From Ciborinia camelliae (taxonomy: Eukaryota; Ascomycota; Leotiomycetes; Helotiales; Sclerotiniaceae): a stretch of DNA of 64,000 nucleotides. Position numbers and translations under genes: made by a program. Location of the stretch: positions 186,001-250,000 of the forward strand of contig JANPYM010000004.1 in NCBI GenBank assembly GCA_025890175.1, given 5' to 3'. The notes beneath the pieces were generated by a model that had not been told where the DNA came from, did no database searches, and was given only the letters and a program-made list of their open reading frames with translations. Of the stretch, positions 1 through 11,513 are shown one piece after another. The stretch's first letter is position 1, and every line of letters begins with the position of its first letter.

Positions 1-1782
1 ATTTTTGACATTTGCTAACGCTTCTGAAGATATATTCCTCTTGGTAATTCGAAATTGGGAGCTATCACAATTGAAAATACTGATAGTGACCAAAGCGTTC
101 TAAATTTTCGTCTCTACGTAGATGGTCACGAGGCTTGGTCTTCTATCCTCCTCTCGCCACCTATCATTTCCGGGGGTTAGAAGGAGTGAGTATGCTCTTT
201 AGGGTTAAACTCATAATGACAACTAAACATGCTGTGGCCAAGATGAGAGGATTGCGGAACCTTATGAACCTTATGAAGATAAGCCGTCTGTAAATAACAC
301 CATTTTTGGAGGATTGGGACAGTCTCCAATTCGTATCCCGGCTCCTGAGCCTTTAGGGCTTTTGGGTGACATCGACACCAAGTAGCTAGTTTCTACTGTT
401 GTTTGTACCACATAAATGATGAATGCTTGTTTGTCGTGGGTGTTAAAAATGAAGCATGGTTTCCAATAGTCCGGACACAATGAGAGATTCTTGATTCTTG
501 GATTGATTTCGTATACTGAATCCATCAAAGTTTATAGACAATTTCCAAGGATGTAAGGCTTTTCAAATATTGAAAGATTTCACATTTGGACTGCGGTCCA
601 GACTCCTGAACATCCAAAAGTAAATGGCATGAAATACATGGACTGACATAGTATATATATATATATCCAAGATTTGTTACAATTTGCGCCCAAGTACACG
701 GAGCCTGTCACGTCTAAACGCCATATATCTTTCGAGTCTATAGGAGTTTCCAAGTGCCGTCGATAGTTTTCGAATTTGCCTTATACTTGAAGTAAAGTTG
801 GATTCCCACCGCATACATAGCATCTCTGTTATCCCGTGTAGCTATGTAGCTTGGAGTGACCATTTCAAGTATACGGGGAAGGAAGTATAGAGGATGGGAA
901 TTTACCCCTCTTTTCTGTAGACTTTGTTGGATAGGTACTTTGGATATGTACCTCCTTAGTCACGCAATATTTGGCCTTGGGATCACAAGTCTCTTCTTAT
1001 TGTTCCTTGGTCATATGGTCCTTGAAAAACAACGGGCACCGGGTTGTTTAGGAGATTCATTCACTTTCATGTCCATACATTGTTCTCAAATCTACTCAAT
1101 TCAAGTTTATTTATTCACTTCATTACCCCCCTTCCCCCCCACCTTGGGAACACCAGCCTTATAATTATTTTTCATACCAAAGTTCTTAAGCCAATCCGAA
1201 AATTTTCTCAATAGGATCCCAGTACAATAGCGACTCGCGAATTAGAACAATAGAACAAGTTCCTTATCCTTAGGTAGCATATACGGTACTCGATACTCCC
1301 GCTCTACTCTTTCTTTTGACCGTATCTTATTTTTCGTAAGATACTTTTCTTTCTTGTCTTTTCAATATCTTCTTCAATCTCCAAAGATCTTGTTCTGATC
1401 TATCTAGATTCTGAAACGGTCGCTCATCTACTGGCTGTATGTACATATATTACCCATAATCTGACAGAGAAACTCGAGTCTCCCTTGAGCATTAACTACC
1501 TCCTCGGCCCCGTTACTTCCTGCAATAGATCTATCTTTTCCCTCTTAAATGTGTGCTGAAGAGCCCCATGAAAGAAGCCTTTTGGTTCATACATTTCCTA
1601 ATAAATCTACGTTCTACTATTATCGCATAGAAAACAATATATTTACAAGATCAATACTAACGCGAATTCTACCATAGACGTCTTTCAAACGCAGTATTCA
1701 CCTCGAGAACTCCTTCTTTTTCCAATACAATACAGTTTTCTCGAAATATCAGCTCTCCCATTCATCCTCCGCAAGCAACACC
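1..1782. other. Intergenic region upstream of the first gene
   Basis: I see no convincing gene here. A short AT run (TA repeat) lies near 652-667. From about 1300 to 1780 the + strand is rich in pyrimidines (CT tracts), as is usual for fungal promoters and 5' leaders, and this part probably holds the promoter and 5' UTR of the gene starting at 1783. A short minus-strand reading frame (274-522) has balanced amino-acid composition. It has no support beyond being open, so it is not called. Confidence 0.5.
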
Positions 1783-3204
1783 ATGGGAAACAAGAATGCT
1801 CGAGGCAAGAAGTCTTTTGATCTACCAAATCTAACATTGCCGTCCTCATTCACCGCGGACAAAATCTCTGAAGTTAATGCTTCCGCAGTCAATAGTCCAA
1901 AGAGTCCTTTGGCATTTAAATCTTTCCGCCAGGGAACATTAATCACTCCGAACTTTGAGACCTTGGGTAAATCAGCAGCAAAGTCATTATCTGCTACGTC
2001 GGCAGAATTTGTCCCCGCACTTCCCCTCAAGATTGCGCCGTTCCCAAAGGTTGCTGTGGATACTAGCTCTGGAGCTCCTGCGACCGAGAAGTTACACGAC
2101 CATCCTGAAATGGTAAATGATACACAATTGACAGGAACTCCTCGCCATATCTACACTGAGCTTAGACAGTTGGAGAATACATCCAAGCTGCCAATGGAAA
2201 TGGGAGTCGGAGTGATCCCAGCCAATCGGATCCATGAAGGTGGTCTTGGCCTTGATCAGATGGCAGCTGTTCATCCTTTCGGGGATGGAATGAATACCTT
2301 GTCTGTTTCCTCCGCCAGTTCTACACCAGAGAAGACTGGATCGAGCAGCTTTGTTACCCCTACCAAGCCGAAAGAGACCCCGCTCTCAACACCCTCTCCC
2401 GTCCCCACTGGGCCCAGGCCAGAGAAACCCCGTTTTGGTCGTGCGGATAAGAAGAAGAAGGATATCATCATCACTCAATTTGGCGTCATCAGAAACCTTG
2501 CGCGCATCACTGATCGCTTTACCGAGAATGGGTTTCCATACAAGCATGCGTGTGCGGATGAATTTCAACCGGCTATCTATGATGTAGCAGATGTGGTCCG
2601 CAACATGCCGATCGAGGAGCGCAAGGAATTCTGGTCAAAGAACTGGATCGATATTGAAGTTGATCTGCGCCCCGAGGAGGAAATACCCGGACTCGGTATC
2701 AATGCTCAAGTCGACAGACAGGAGCATCGTCCTAGGGACTACGATACATTGCTCCGCTACATTGATTACCTCGGTCTAGACTTTGCTGCCAATGCCAAGT
2801 ACATATTCATCAGCATCTTATTCCCCTCCATCCCCGACGCCGACCAATCCAAGATCAATTCATCCGTTCTCCACTGCCAACAAACCCCCGAATTTCAGCA
2901 CCTGGAGAAATTGGTCGCGAAATTACAACGTTTCCCCAAAATCAAACGCTTGGATATCATCTTGCAAACCCCCTCCAATACCAAGAAGCCCCTCTCCATC
3001 CCCCAGCTCAACCTGGTCCTTCCATTCTACGATCTCGCATTCACCGACTGGAACATCAAGTGGAAGACGACTTTCATGACCAAGGCCGAGCCGGTCGGTG
3101 GATGGCCAATTCATTATCTCGACAAGGAGAGAAATCGTCTTTTGAGAGAGAGGGAGCGTGTCAAGAATGCTGTTTTCGTTCGCAAGAGTCAATTTATTGA
3201 ATGA
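1783..3204 (+). CDS. Intronless conserved-looking protein of unknown function, 473 aa
   Basis: I do not recognise this protein. The start ATG at 1783 sits in a strong fungal context (CACC ATGG), and the frame runs unbroken to a TGA at 3202-3204 with balanced codon use. Residues 1 to about 225 look disordered: rich in Ser, Pro, Thr, Lys and Ala, with a basic KKKKK-type stretch near 225 that could act as a nuclear-localisation signal (inference). Residues about 230-455 look globular and mixed alpha/beta, with many aromatic residues (FWSKNWIDIEVDL, YDTLLRYIDYLGLDF, FPKIKRLDIILQTP, TDWNIKWKTTF). A basic coiled tail follows (LDKERNRLLRERERVKN). I see no signal peptide, membrane helix or catalytic signature. 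It faces the RasGAP-like gene tail to tail across about 800 bp. Coding status is confident; the role is unknown. Confidence 0.85.
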   Translation: MGNKNARGKKSFDLPNLTLPSSFTADKISEVNASAVNSPKSPLAFKSFRQGTLITPNFETLGKSAAKSLSATSAEFVPALPLKIAPFPKVAVDTSSGAPATEKLHDHPEMVNDTQLTGTPRHIYTELRQLENTSKLPMEMGVGVIPANRIHEGGLGLDQMAAVHPFGDGMNTLSVSSASSTPEKTGSSSFVTPTKPKETPLSTPSPVPTGPRPEKPRFGRADKKKKDIIITQFGVIRNLARITDRFTENGFPYKHACADEFQPAIYDVADVVRNMPIEERKEFWSKNWIDIEVDLRPEEEIPGLGINAQVDRQEHRPRDYDTLLRYIDYLGLDFAANAKYIFISILFPSIPDADQSKINSSVLHCQQTPEFQHLEKLVAKLQRFPKIKRLDIILQTPSNTKKPLSIPQLNLVLPFYDLAFTDWNIKWKTTFMTKAEPVGGWPIHYLDKERNRLLRERERVKNAVFVRKSQFIE

Positions 3205-4006
3205 AGCTTGCGTGCGTGTGACTTGATTAACTAGATTCGCAGATCTCACAGGACCGGGCCTGAATCTAGTACCGGTCCTATCCTTAATCAACTGGATATA
3301 TCCGGTCACTTCCTACGTCTCTTGACTCGTTTGGCTTTCTTATTTTTCCATTTTCATCATCATGCATAGCGGCGTTGCGTTGCGGTTCCTTTTTCTCATT
3401 GGATTAGAGGTAGCGGGAGGATTCTTTTACGTGGCGGTTAACGTGGCGGTCATAATAAAAGCTACTTTCATTCGATACCACTGTGTCAACGTGAAACATG
3501 CCCTAGGGGGGTGACCAGTCTTCATCATAGAGAAAATTTTGGTTAAGTTATCTTCTCAATCACGGAGGTTGGGGGATGGTGAAGAGGAAGGGAGGGCTGG
3601 AGAAATATCATCTATTCAAAGTATTATCAACGACAGGTAGTACAAGATCACATAGTAACCATCCTCCCAGAATTTTAAGCTCACATAGGAACATCAATGA
3701 GGATGAATTTCTACCAATATTGCACGTGACACCTTTTTACAAGTCATCGAGACTCTTTAAAGTGAGATGTCCCTAGCTTCCTATATTTAAGAACTGCGCA
3801 GAGTGTCATCTACAGAAAAATAAAGCACGCCAAATCCCAAATTGGGCATGTACATAGTACCATTGCCATGAATAAACAAAAAAGGTATCTCTTGCTGAAA
3901 ATATTGAAAATAAACTCCATCAGTGGTATATACAACCTAACCTCATGTTCTCGTTTGCGAAATAATATGCGCATATCAAAATACCTGTAATATCATCAAT
4001 CATGTT
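3205..4006. other. Convergent 3' intergenic region
   Basis: This is the space between two genes that converge. It should hold both 3' UTRs. An AATAAA hexamer on the + strand at 3819-3824 could serve the left gene, although it lies about 600 bp past the stop. No gene is supported here; the short + frame at 3576-3776 has no start context or composition to recommend it. Confidence 0.4.
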
Positions 4007-7000
4007 TTATGGAATAGCGTTCAGCTCCTCGCGCTGTCGTAGATACTTCTTTGCCAGTTCATCCCCACCAAGGGCACTAAGTTCCATCCAATGATAAGCA
4101 ACACACATGGTTGCAGGATCGCTCCTCTCTCTATCCCTCTCCGTCACCACACCTTCTTTGCCTTGATGCATTTCCATGACCTGTGCTTTAAAGGTTTCAC
4201 GAGGTTTGCTCAATGGAGCAGTAATTCTTTCCACCAATTCAGGGTGAGTCAAATAGAATATGGCAAGTTCTCGCTCTGCCACGGAATCTCCTTCTTTAGC
4301 AGTAATCGTCCACATATTGGCAGCATCCTGCATGCTATACTTTATCAATTCACCATTAAGAGACGCGGAGTCTGGCACAGCCGTTGTTGTCTTGCGAGTT
4401 TGGGTGTAATGTACCACTATCTCATCTGCAATTTCAATTAGTGTACGACAGACGTCTTGTTTTAGACCAAGTGCGGCAAGCCCAGCGTCCCAGAAAGCTT
4501 TCCCTCGTTCAGTTTTATCTAAAATGGCAGCGGGTACAAATGAAGCAATGAATTGTAGATCGCGAAACAATGTCTTTGGCCTCATATCTGGGTCGCGAAA
4601 TAGATCTTGCAACACATCGACAATCATATCAGTACTGGCGGCAGTTGGCACATTTGAACTCGAGTATCGCTCAGTACTTCGGTTGACTGGCGAGGGGTTC
4701 TCTGTTTGGCTGAGCGTATGCGACCGACGCTCTTTGCAATTGTCAATCGCTTCTCCAAGAGTTTTCGCTCTTGGGGTAGTTGCGGTTGCATCAGTGGGCC
4801 CAAAAGCATTATGGTGCGAGATTTCCGGAAGTTGTGGGGAAGCAGGCATGGTTTCCTGCCGAACCCGAGGCCGTCTTGTGGTGGATGGTGTCAAGTATGC
4901 TACGATCAAATGCTCGAGTTCGTATAGCGCATTGAGCTTCGAGTAGGGATTGGGGTGAACAGAAAACATACGCAATAAACGCTGGAAAGCCATCTTATAA
5001 GGGAACTCCAAATTGTCTGACTCTTTTGTGGCTTTCATCGTACCTTTCTTAGATCTTGTACTGACAGAGTCGCTAGTGGAAGAGCTTCCAGTGGCAGATC
5101 TGTTTTCCGAAACTCCAGTATCAGGGAGACTTTTGTTACTCGATGTAGAACTCTTTTCTGTCCTTTCTCCAAGCGAGTCTTGGCGTTCCATTGGGAGCTG
5201 CTCTATCTTTTGAGCTCCACGAAGATCCCCAAAGCTCTTCTTTTTTTCAATTACACGCTTTCTATTCTTCCTCCTGGCTCTCCGATCTGCACGCTCTCTT
5301 CTTTCGATACAATCTTGACCTATAGAACCCGAAAACCAAGAGTCCGTCTCACTTCCACGAGCAAAAACGAGAGTACCAAGGTCACTAAGAAGCAAGCTCG
5401 TCAAAGTCTGCTTTAAATCAGCCAAGAATCGCTGTTTAGCCGCATTCATGTGGTCATCCTTTAGCATAATAGTCTCGTTGGTAGATGAGGCAGTATCAGG
5501 GCGATGACTACTAACACTCGTGGTTGGTGATTGGGATCGGGTTTGGAAAGGCGACCAGAATGTTGTTGCAGAATCTATCGACAATACGGGACTTGCCATA
5601 CCGAAATAATCCTGAGAGTCCATAAGATCCCCAGGAGGATTTATTCGTGATGCGCTGAACCTTCCAGAACTGAAGCTTTGCTGAGAATTATTCCTGGTAG
5701 ACATAGCCCGAAGATCGTGGAACCCAGGACGATTGAAATCTGTGCTGCGTAGGCCACGGCGTGTGGTATCTGCATCAGAGATGTTTTCCCCAGATAGATT
5801 GAGAGATCCAAAACTATTTAAAGACAGGTCACCTTTTTGCTTTCCGCTATCCAAAATTCGTTTGTCTCTATTGTAGAGCTCACTAGACCAAAGAACAGGC
5901 CCTTCCATCAAATTATCTCCAACTAGTTTATTGATGCACGTTTCGATCTCTAAGCTGAATCTATGGATTCGTTCTTCGCCCTTGCAGAAGTTCTCGATTC
6001 CAAATTGAGACAGCCACCTCAAGGTCTTCTCCGCTTGCTCGTCTGATAGCTTATTCGGACCGCCTTGGTCCTCACTAGCAGCCATCATATCCATTACTTG
6101 TGCCTCTGTCTTCAGAAGAAAATTGTTTGTTAATGGCTTCGGAATATTGCGAGAGCGCGCGCTAGACTTATCCAAATGAGATCCTTTCTTTGGCGAGACC
6201 ATGCACTTCAAAGCTATGGCAATGTTTCGGGCGCCCTCGTACGCTGCCGAATTCCGGACATCGGTGACATACCACATCTTATCGCGGAGGGCCTTCAAAC
6301 GTTTCATCATCGATTCGATTGTAACATCATGGCGTTCCTGTGACTGCTTGAGCCAAACCAACCAGGCGTCGTATTCCTCGATGGCACTAGTGGAGCTCCG
6401 GATCGAGTCTCTAGGTCCCCTTGAAAGAATAGTCAGAAGAGATGCAAAGCCGTCCCTCTTCAACGAAACGGATGACAATTGATTGAGCTGTCTCAGAGTC
6501 TTCCAGTACAGGTGAGCATTAATGAAATCAGATTGTGCCTTGCATTGTGCCTCGGCAGCCTCTAGCATAGAAATCAGAACGGAAGGGGCCTCTGCCTCTG
6601 TTTCAGATCTCTGTTTTGCATATTTTGTATCAGGCCCTTTAGAAGATTTATCTATCCTTGGTGACTGATCACGGGTTCGGTAGGGATTCCTCGATTGTAT
6701 TTGAGCCAATGACTTTGGCTTGCTGTGATACTTTTTGCGGGGAATCTCAAGAATTGATGTGCGATTGCTGAAAGTCTTCGATTCACTTCTCGAATCCAGC
6801 GACTCGGGAATTTCATAGTCTTCCACAAGTTTAAGAATCGAACTTCTTAACTGGTGATAATCCTTGTCAAGGTCTGAATGAAACCCATTGCTATCCTCAT
6901 CCGTGTCGCTGCTTGAAGTACCTTCTTCCTCATCTCCATCATCATCGTGAAGCATTTGGGTTGATAATCCTTGTCCATCGGGTGTCATGAATAGAACAGT

Positions 7001-9444
7001 CCATCGTTCAGCGCAAGGGTGACATGCGCCAGAGGTCGTATCACTGCCCAAAGCACGCGACATCTCTTGAAGAGCCTCACGGAGCTCGAACCCATCATCC
7101 TCGTAATAACTAACCCGTTGATTTTGGCGAATAGATGACATTGAGATAGACGATGCTCGTTGTGTGCTTGATGTCTCATTGAGCAGGGGCTCTCTTGATG
7201 TAGTTACATCACTAATCGTCGATGAGCCACTATTGCTCATTATGGAAGCACTGTCTAAAGTCTCACGAGTAGGTGGTTGCGGTATTAACATTGATATGGC
7301 AGACATTCCCGAGACAGAAGAAGCCGTGGATCGCAAGCCACTGAGATGGGAATCTTTCGTGGAGAAGCTTGATGCAGGTCGTCTTTCTGGAAACAATGCA
7401 TTTACCATCGTCATTAGGTCGGCAGGGGCAAGGACAAGATAAGGGTGCACCTCGGCTGTTTCCCTCAGGGAAGTAATGGACCTGGCGGGAAGAAGTTTCG
7501 CAATGGATTTTGATGGTCTTGTGGAACGGAAACGTGCCAAGATATTTTCGATGTGAGTTTTAATTGCTGGTGGTGGAGAGGATTTGTTCCTGTATAGAAG
7601 GTTAATGAAATCGAACTAGCAAATTCAAAAAAAATATTAAAAAAATATAAAAAAGGTAATACCAGGTCATATCAACGACAAGGCGCTGTGCACGCATCGC
7701 AACCTCTTTCAATATTTTTTGCCTACCATACTCCGTGATGTGATATTCTGACATCATTCCGTATGACTATACATGTCAGTGAGCGAAATAAACAGAGGAA
7801 AACTTCAATATACCTCTGGGTGGATTATTGCGTTCAATAAGAAAACAGAAAAAAGCCATTTTGATACTAAAAATCTCCTGGTAGGCCCGTGTCGTTTGGG
7901 GTCGAGTTTTCGAAGTATGGCATTGCCAAGTTCGATCAAACCTTCCGGGATACCTCCCGCACCTGGGTCATCAATGATATCGAAAAGGCCATGAATTGCT
8001 GCATCATAAAACTCATCTGCGGCTATTGAGTCCTTGGCATTCCGTGGCTCGACATGTATACGGGTACCAGCCTGGTCCTCGGCTTTCTCCAATAAGAAGG
8101 CTCCATCCTCAAGGATTTTCATCAAATACCATTCCATATTGCTCCGCCCTGACCAATCTCTCATGGCGGTCCAGACGTTCAGAACACTGCAGATGAAGGG
8201 ATCCGTTCCGCTTTTGCTCTCGGTAATTAATCTGGCGCATGCTGTGGCCCAGACATCTGTTCTCCTAAGGTCCTCAAGGGAATCGGGACCAGCCGAATTT
8301 GCAAAACAAGTGTGAATTAAAGCAGACAAAGGATCATGACGCTGAAAAGAAAGTAAACGCTCAACTGCAGAGGGTATATGCGAAAAATTGCGGTGGGCAC
8401 TAGCTGAATGGCCCTTAGAGCGAGTATGAAAGGGCAGCACAGAATCGATGGCTTCTAAACCTTGATGGAAACTTGTCAAAGCGGACAGCTCCTGCGGAGT
8501 AAGGCTGGCTATACGACTAGCCAAATAATCAGAGTTTGTCCTGATTTGTGTCAAAAAATTAAGGAGGCATTCACGAGATCGTAGGGGAATCTCATGCATG
8601 AAGTTTAGCATAGGTCCTGTGTCCTCGGCACCGGATATACTTGAACTTCCATTGTCAAAGTCAGGCTCCAATAAAGAGAATCGCCGGGAGGCATCGCATG
8701 AGTTCCGGACATCATGTATGGCATTGTAAAGGTTGGCAAAGTTCTTCTTCTCGTCGGCCCTAAAATTATCAACCAGGGTTCTATGTGCCAGTTCCCCACA
8801 TCGTGCCAAACGGGCAGAGAGTGCGGTTGACACCAGGGATCTTTGTAAACGAATGCGTGAATGGGCACGCTTCTTTTCCTGGTACTTGGATAACCTAACC
8901 AAATGGGCAAGCTCCTCAAGGCTCGTGTTCGTAGTCATTGCAGTTATGGCACTAATCTGCGTATTCATATATTGAGAGACATCTTGTAATAAAGGTTGAG
9001 GTATCTTCATTGGGCTTATAGATTCCTGGTTGTACGGCTTTGGGGTGGATGATCTATCAATGGCACCTGGAGCATCGTGGGCAGATGTGGGTGAGGGCGA
9101 TGGCGATGGCGAACATGAAGAATCATGACTCGTACTCCATCTCTTATCTGTTTCATTTGGTAGGTCCTTGTAAGAAGTAATGGGTCTTTGTGGACTTCTC
9201 GACGGATATCGATGTAGTCGCGGTAACGCATCCTTCTCCGGTGGAGAAGGCGTCGGGCTCCTGGACGATACATGAGTGATTGATGGGGAAACGGCTAGCG
9301 ATTCGGCGCATTAGCAATTTGCACTGGGACGAGAAGGAAATGGTATGACAGAACAATAAGATGTCGTATATTGCATATACGAGACGTACGAGGTGAGGCA
9401 TGTCCAGGCCCAGGGAGCGATGAGGATCGTTGCATTTGTATCAT
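4007..9444 (-). CDS. Large RasGAP-like protein, four exons, about 1740 aa
   Basis: Exons on the minus strand are 9444-9390, 9294-7814, 7766-7663 and 7589-4007. Introns are 95, 47 and 73 bp, all GT..AG, and the first has a TGCTAAT branch site 13 nt before its acceptor. The phases join exactly into one 1741-codon frame. ATG 9444 has A at -3; an in-frame ATG at 9435 is an alternative start. Residues 1-110 are Ser/Pro-rich. Residues about 340-615 resemble a Ras GTPase-activating fold: the helix RFLVSKWLFSVF..NAIIHPE (492-512) sits where RasGAPs have FLRFI.PAI..P, followed by YGMMSEYHITEYGRQKI and the segment HPYLVLAPADLMTMVNALFP. The middle is long, Ser/Arg-rich and disordered. The C-terminus has Sel1/TPR-like helices (MWTITAKEGDSVAERELA; AYHWMELSALGGDELA). 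By inference it regulates a small GTPase. I see no clear arginine finger, so activity is unproven. Confidence 0.85.
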
Positions 9445-10604
9445 ATTGTGATCTCACTACACGAGCATACTACCTCGAATTTCTTCCTCACTGATGGAAT
9501 GCCATGGAGATTAAAGAAAGGAAATAAGATATTATTGACGATCAACGGCGCAAGAAAAGGAGTAGTGAGTGATGTGATGATGGCGAAAAAGAGAGTGTGT
9601 GTGCAAGGCCAGGCCAGGCCAGGAGGAAAGGCTGATTGATGAAGGCTGAAAGCAGCTGGAGGTGTTGGCAGACAGGGTGCGCGGGGGCCACACTTTTTTT
9701 TTCGGCACGGTAGTCAGTGAGTGATGAGATGGGATGAGATGAGATGAGATGAGTTGATAAGGATCAGGATTGAGTTTAGATCACGACCATCAAAATCCAA
9801 ATCACCAAGGGCGGAGACAACCAAACTTTCGTGACGCGAAGGTGGTAAGCAGAGGGTCGTAGATATGATGATGAAAACAAATATAATGATCGCGATGATG
9901 ATTGTGATGATTGTGATGATTGATAATGATTGATGATGGGTGAAGTAAAATTCTGCGCTCTTTTTTTTAATCAACCAAAAAACATTGACAACTCAAACTC
10001 CTCACTCAGCTGAGAGTATCTTTAGCTTCGTGAGGGCGAATAAAGAGAGAGATGTTAGAGTATGGGTGAAATGGCAAGGTGGTATTATTCCAAGGTTGGG
10101 TTTGGGTGTGGAGAGGATGGTATGGGATAGGATCGTATGGGATCGTATGGGATCGTATGGTATGGTTCATGGGATGGGATGGTGAGCAAGGATAAAGATT
10201 ATATTCCGTAAGGTAGGTACGGGCGGTACAGTGCAGCAGGCAGGATGTACTACGACTGTATGGAAAGTTTTGGGTGGTTTCGGTTTGGTTTGGTTTGGTT
10301 TGGGTTAGGTGGGTTGGGTTGGTTGGGTTGGGCTGGGCTGGGTTTGATTCGAATACCTAGATTGGTGAAAGGAGAAGGAGAGGGAGAGGGAGAGGGAGAG
10401 AGACCTGACCCGACCTGATAAGAGGATAAGAGAGGGGAGGGGGAGGGGGAGGAGGAGGGGTGGGAAACAGGAGAGTTGATAGGATACGATGGGATAGGAT
10501 AGGAAGAGAGAGGAAAAGGGAAAGGTAGAGTAAGGGTAGACCTTTCAAGGGAAGAAGAAGAAGAAGGAGGAGAATGAAGAAGAAAAGAAAGTTCCATCAA
10601 TTGT
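9445..10604. promoter_or_regulatory. Purine/G-rich leader and promoter of the RasGAP-like gene
   Basis: This is the upstream region of the minus-strand gene. The + strand is strongly purine-biased, so the coding strand is pyrimidine-rich, as is common in fungal promoters. It contains GAGAT repeats (9728-9754), TGATGATTG repeats (9890-9940), GGGATCGTAT repeats (about 10110-10180), GGTTT/GGGTT runs (10272-10345) and GGAGA/GGGGGA runs (10370-10465). The G runs could form G-quadruplexes on the + strand (inference). No gene is supported. Confidence 0.5.
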
Positions 10605-10704
10605 TTACAATATTATTATTATTATTATTATTATTCTTATTATTATTATTATTCTTATTATTATTCTTATTATTATTCTTATTATTATTCTTATTATTAT
10701 TCTT

Positions 10705-10735
<31 letters not shown>

Positions 10736-11172
10736 TTTTTATTATTATTTTTATTATTATTTTTATTATTATTCTTATTATTATTCTTATTATTATTTTT
10801 ATTATTATTCTTATTATTATTCTTATTATTATTTTTATTATTATTTTTATTATTATTTTTATTATTATTCTTATTATTATTCTTATTATTATTCTTATTA
10901 TTATTTTTATTATTATTCTTATTATTATTCTTATTATTATTTTTATTATTATTTTTATTATTATTTTTATTATTATTCTTATTATTATTCTTATTATTAT
11001 TTTTATTATTATTTTTATTATTATTTTTATTATTATTCTTATTATTATTCTTATTATTATTCTTATTATTATTCTTATTATTATTCTTATTATTATTCTT
11101 ATTATTATTCTTATTATTATTTTTATTATTATTCTTATTATTATTTTTATTATTATTCTTATTCTTATCCAT
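10605..11172. repeat. 12-bp tandem array (TTATTATTATTY), about 47 copies
   Basis: Nearly perfect 12-bp units differ mainly at one position, C or T (ATTCTT versus ATTTTT). The array is open in several frames on both strands (FLLL repeats on +, NNNK and IIIR repeats on -). I read these frames as by-products of a unit length divisible by three, not as genes. The C/T variants recur in runs such as C-C-T-T-T, which suggests larger duplication units of about 60 bp. Confidence 0.9.
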
Positions 11173-11513
11173 TCCATTACCTCCTTTAGGTACCTATTAT
11201 TACCTACCTAATAAGTACTGAGTACAGACCTCGATTTGAATACTTCAATGGTTGGAGGGTATATACCTGGTAGAAATTGGATTTGACAGCAAATCGATCC
11301 TGTCGATCCTGTCACATTCAAATAGAACCAATCATATCCGAGTCTAATGAACCTTCACATTAGCCACATTAGCCAACGCAGACATCCATATTATTATTAT
11401 CTATCTACCTAAGTTAAGTAGGTACCTAGGTATTACTGTATATTTTACTGATAAATCAGATAGCCAGAGGTTGGTTATGGTTTGAAGGATTAATAATCCA
11501 GCATATTCCACTG
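11173..11513. other. Spacer between the array and the transporter remnant
   Basis: Balanced composition. It contains the short direct repeat CGATCCTGT twice near 11295-11315 and a TAGGTACCTAGGTA motif near 11419. No gene is seen. Confidence 0.4.

Noticed and set aside
274..522. Minus-strand frame of about 82 codons starting MDSVYEINPRIKN
   Set aside because: Composition is protein-like, but there is no splice partner, promoter or recognisable domain; kept only as a weak possibility.
856..1164. 102-codon + frame
   Set aside because: Hydrophobic low-complexity end and no start context; it lies in the leader region of the next gene.
9153..9401. Separate small minus-strand gene
   Set aside because: It overlaps intron 1 and exon 2 of the RasGAP-like gene in another frame; the spliced model explains the DNA better.
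10270..10345. Interstitial telomere repeat
   Set aside because: Only one GGGTTAG occurs; the rest is irregular GGTTT/GGGTT.
10574..11221. Long + frame of Leu/Phe repeats, and matching Asn/Lys and Ile/Arg frames on the minus strand
   Set aside because: All come from a 12-bp array whose length is a multiple of three; several frames on both strands are open at once.
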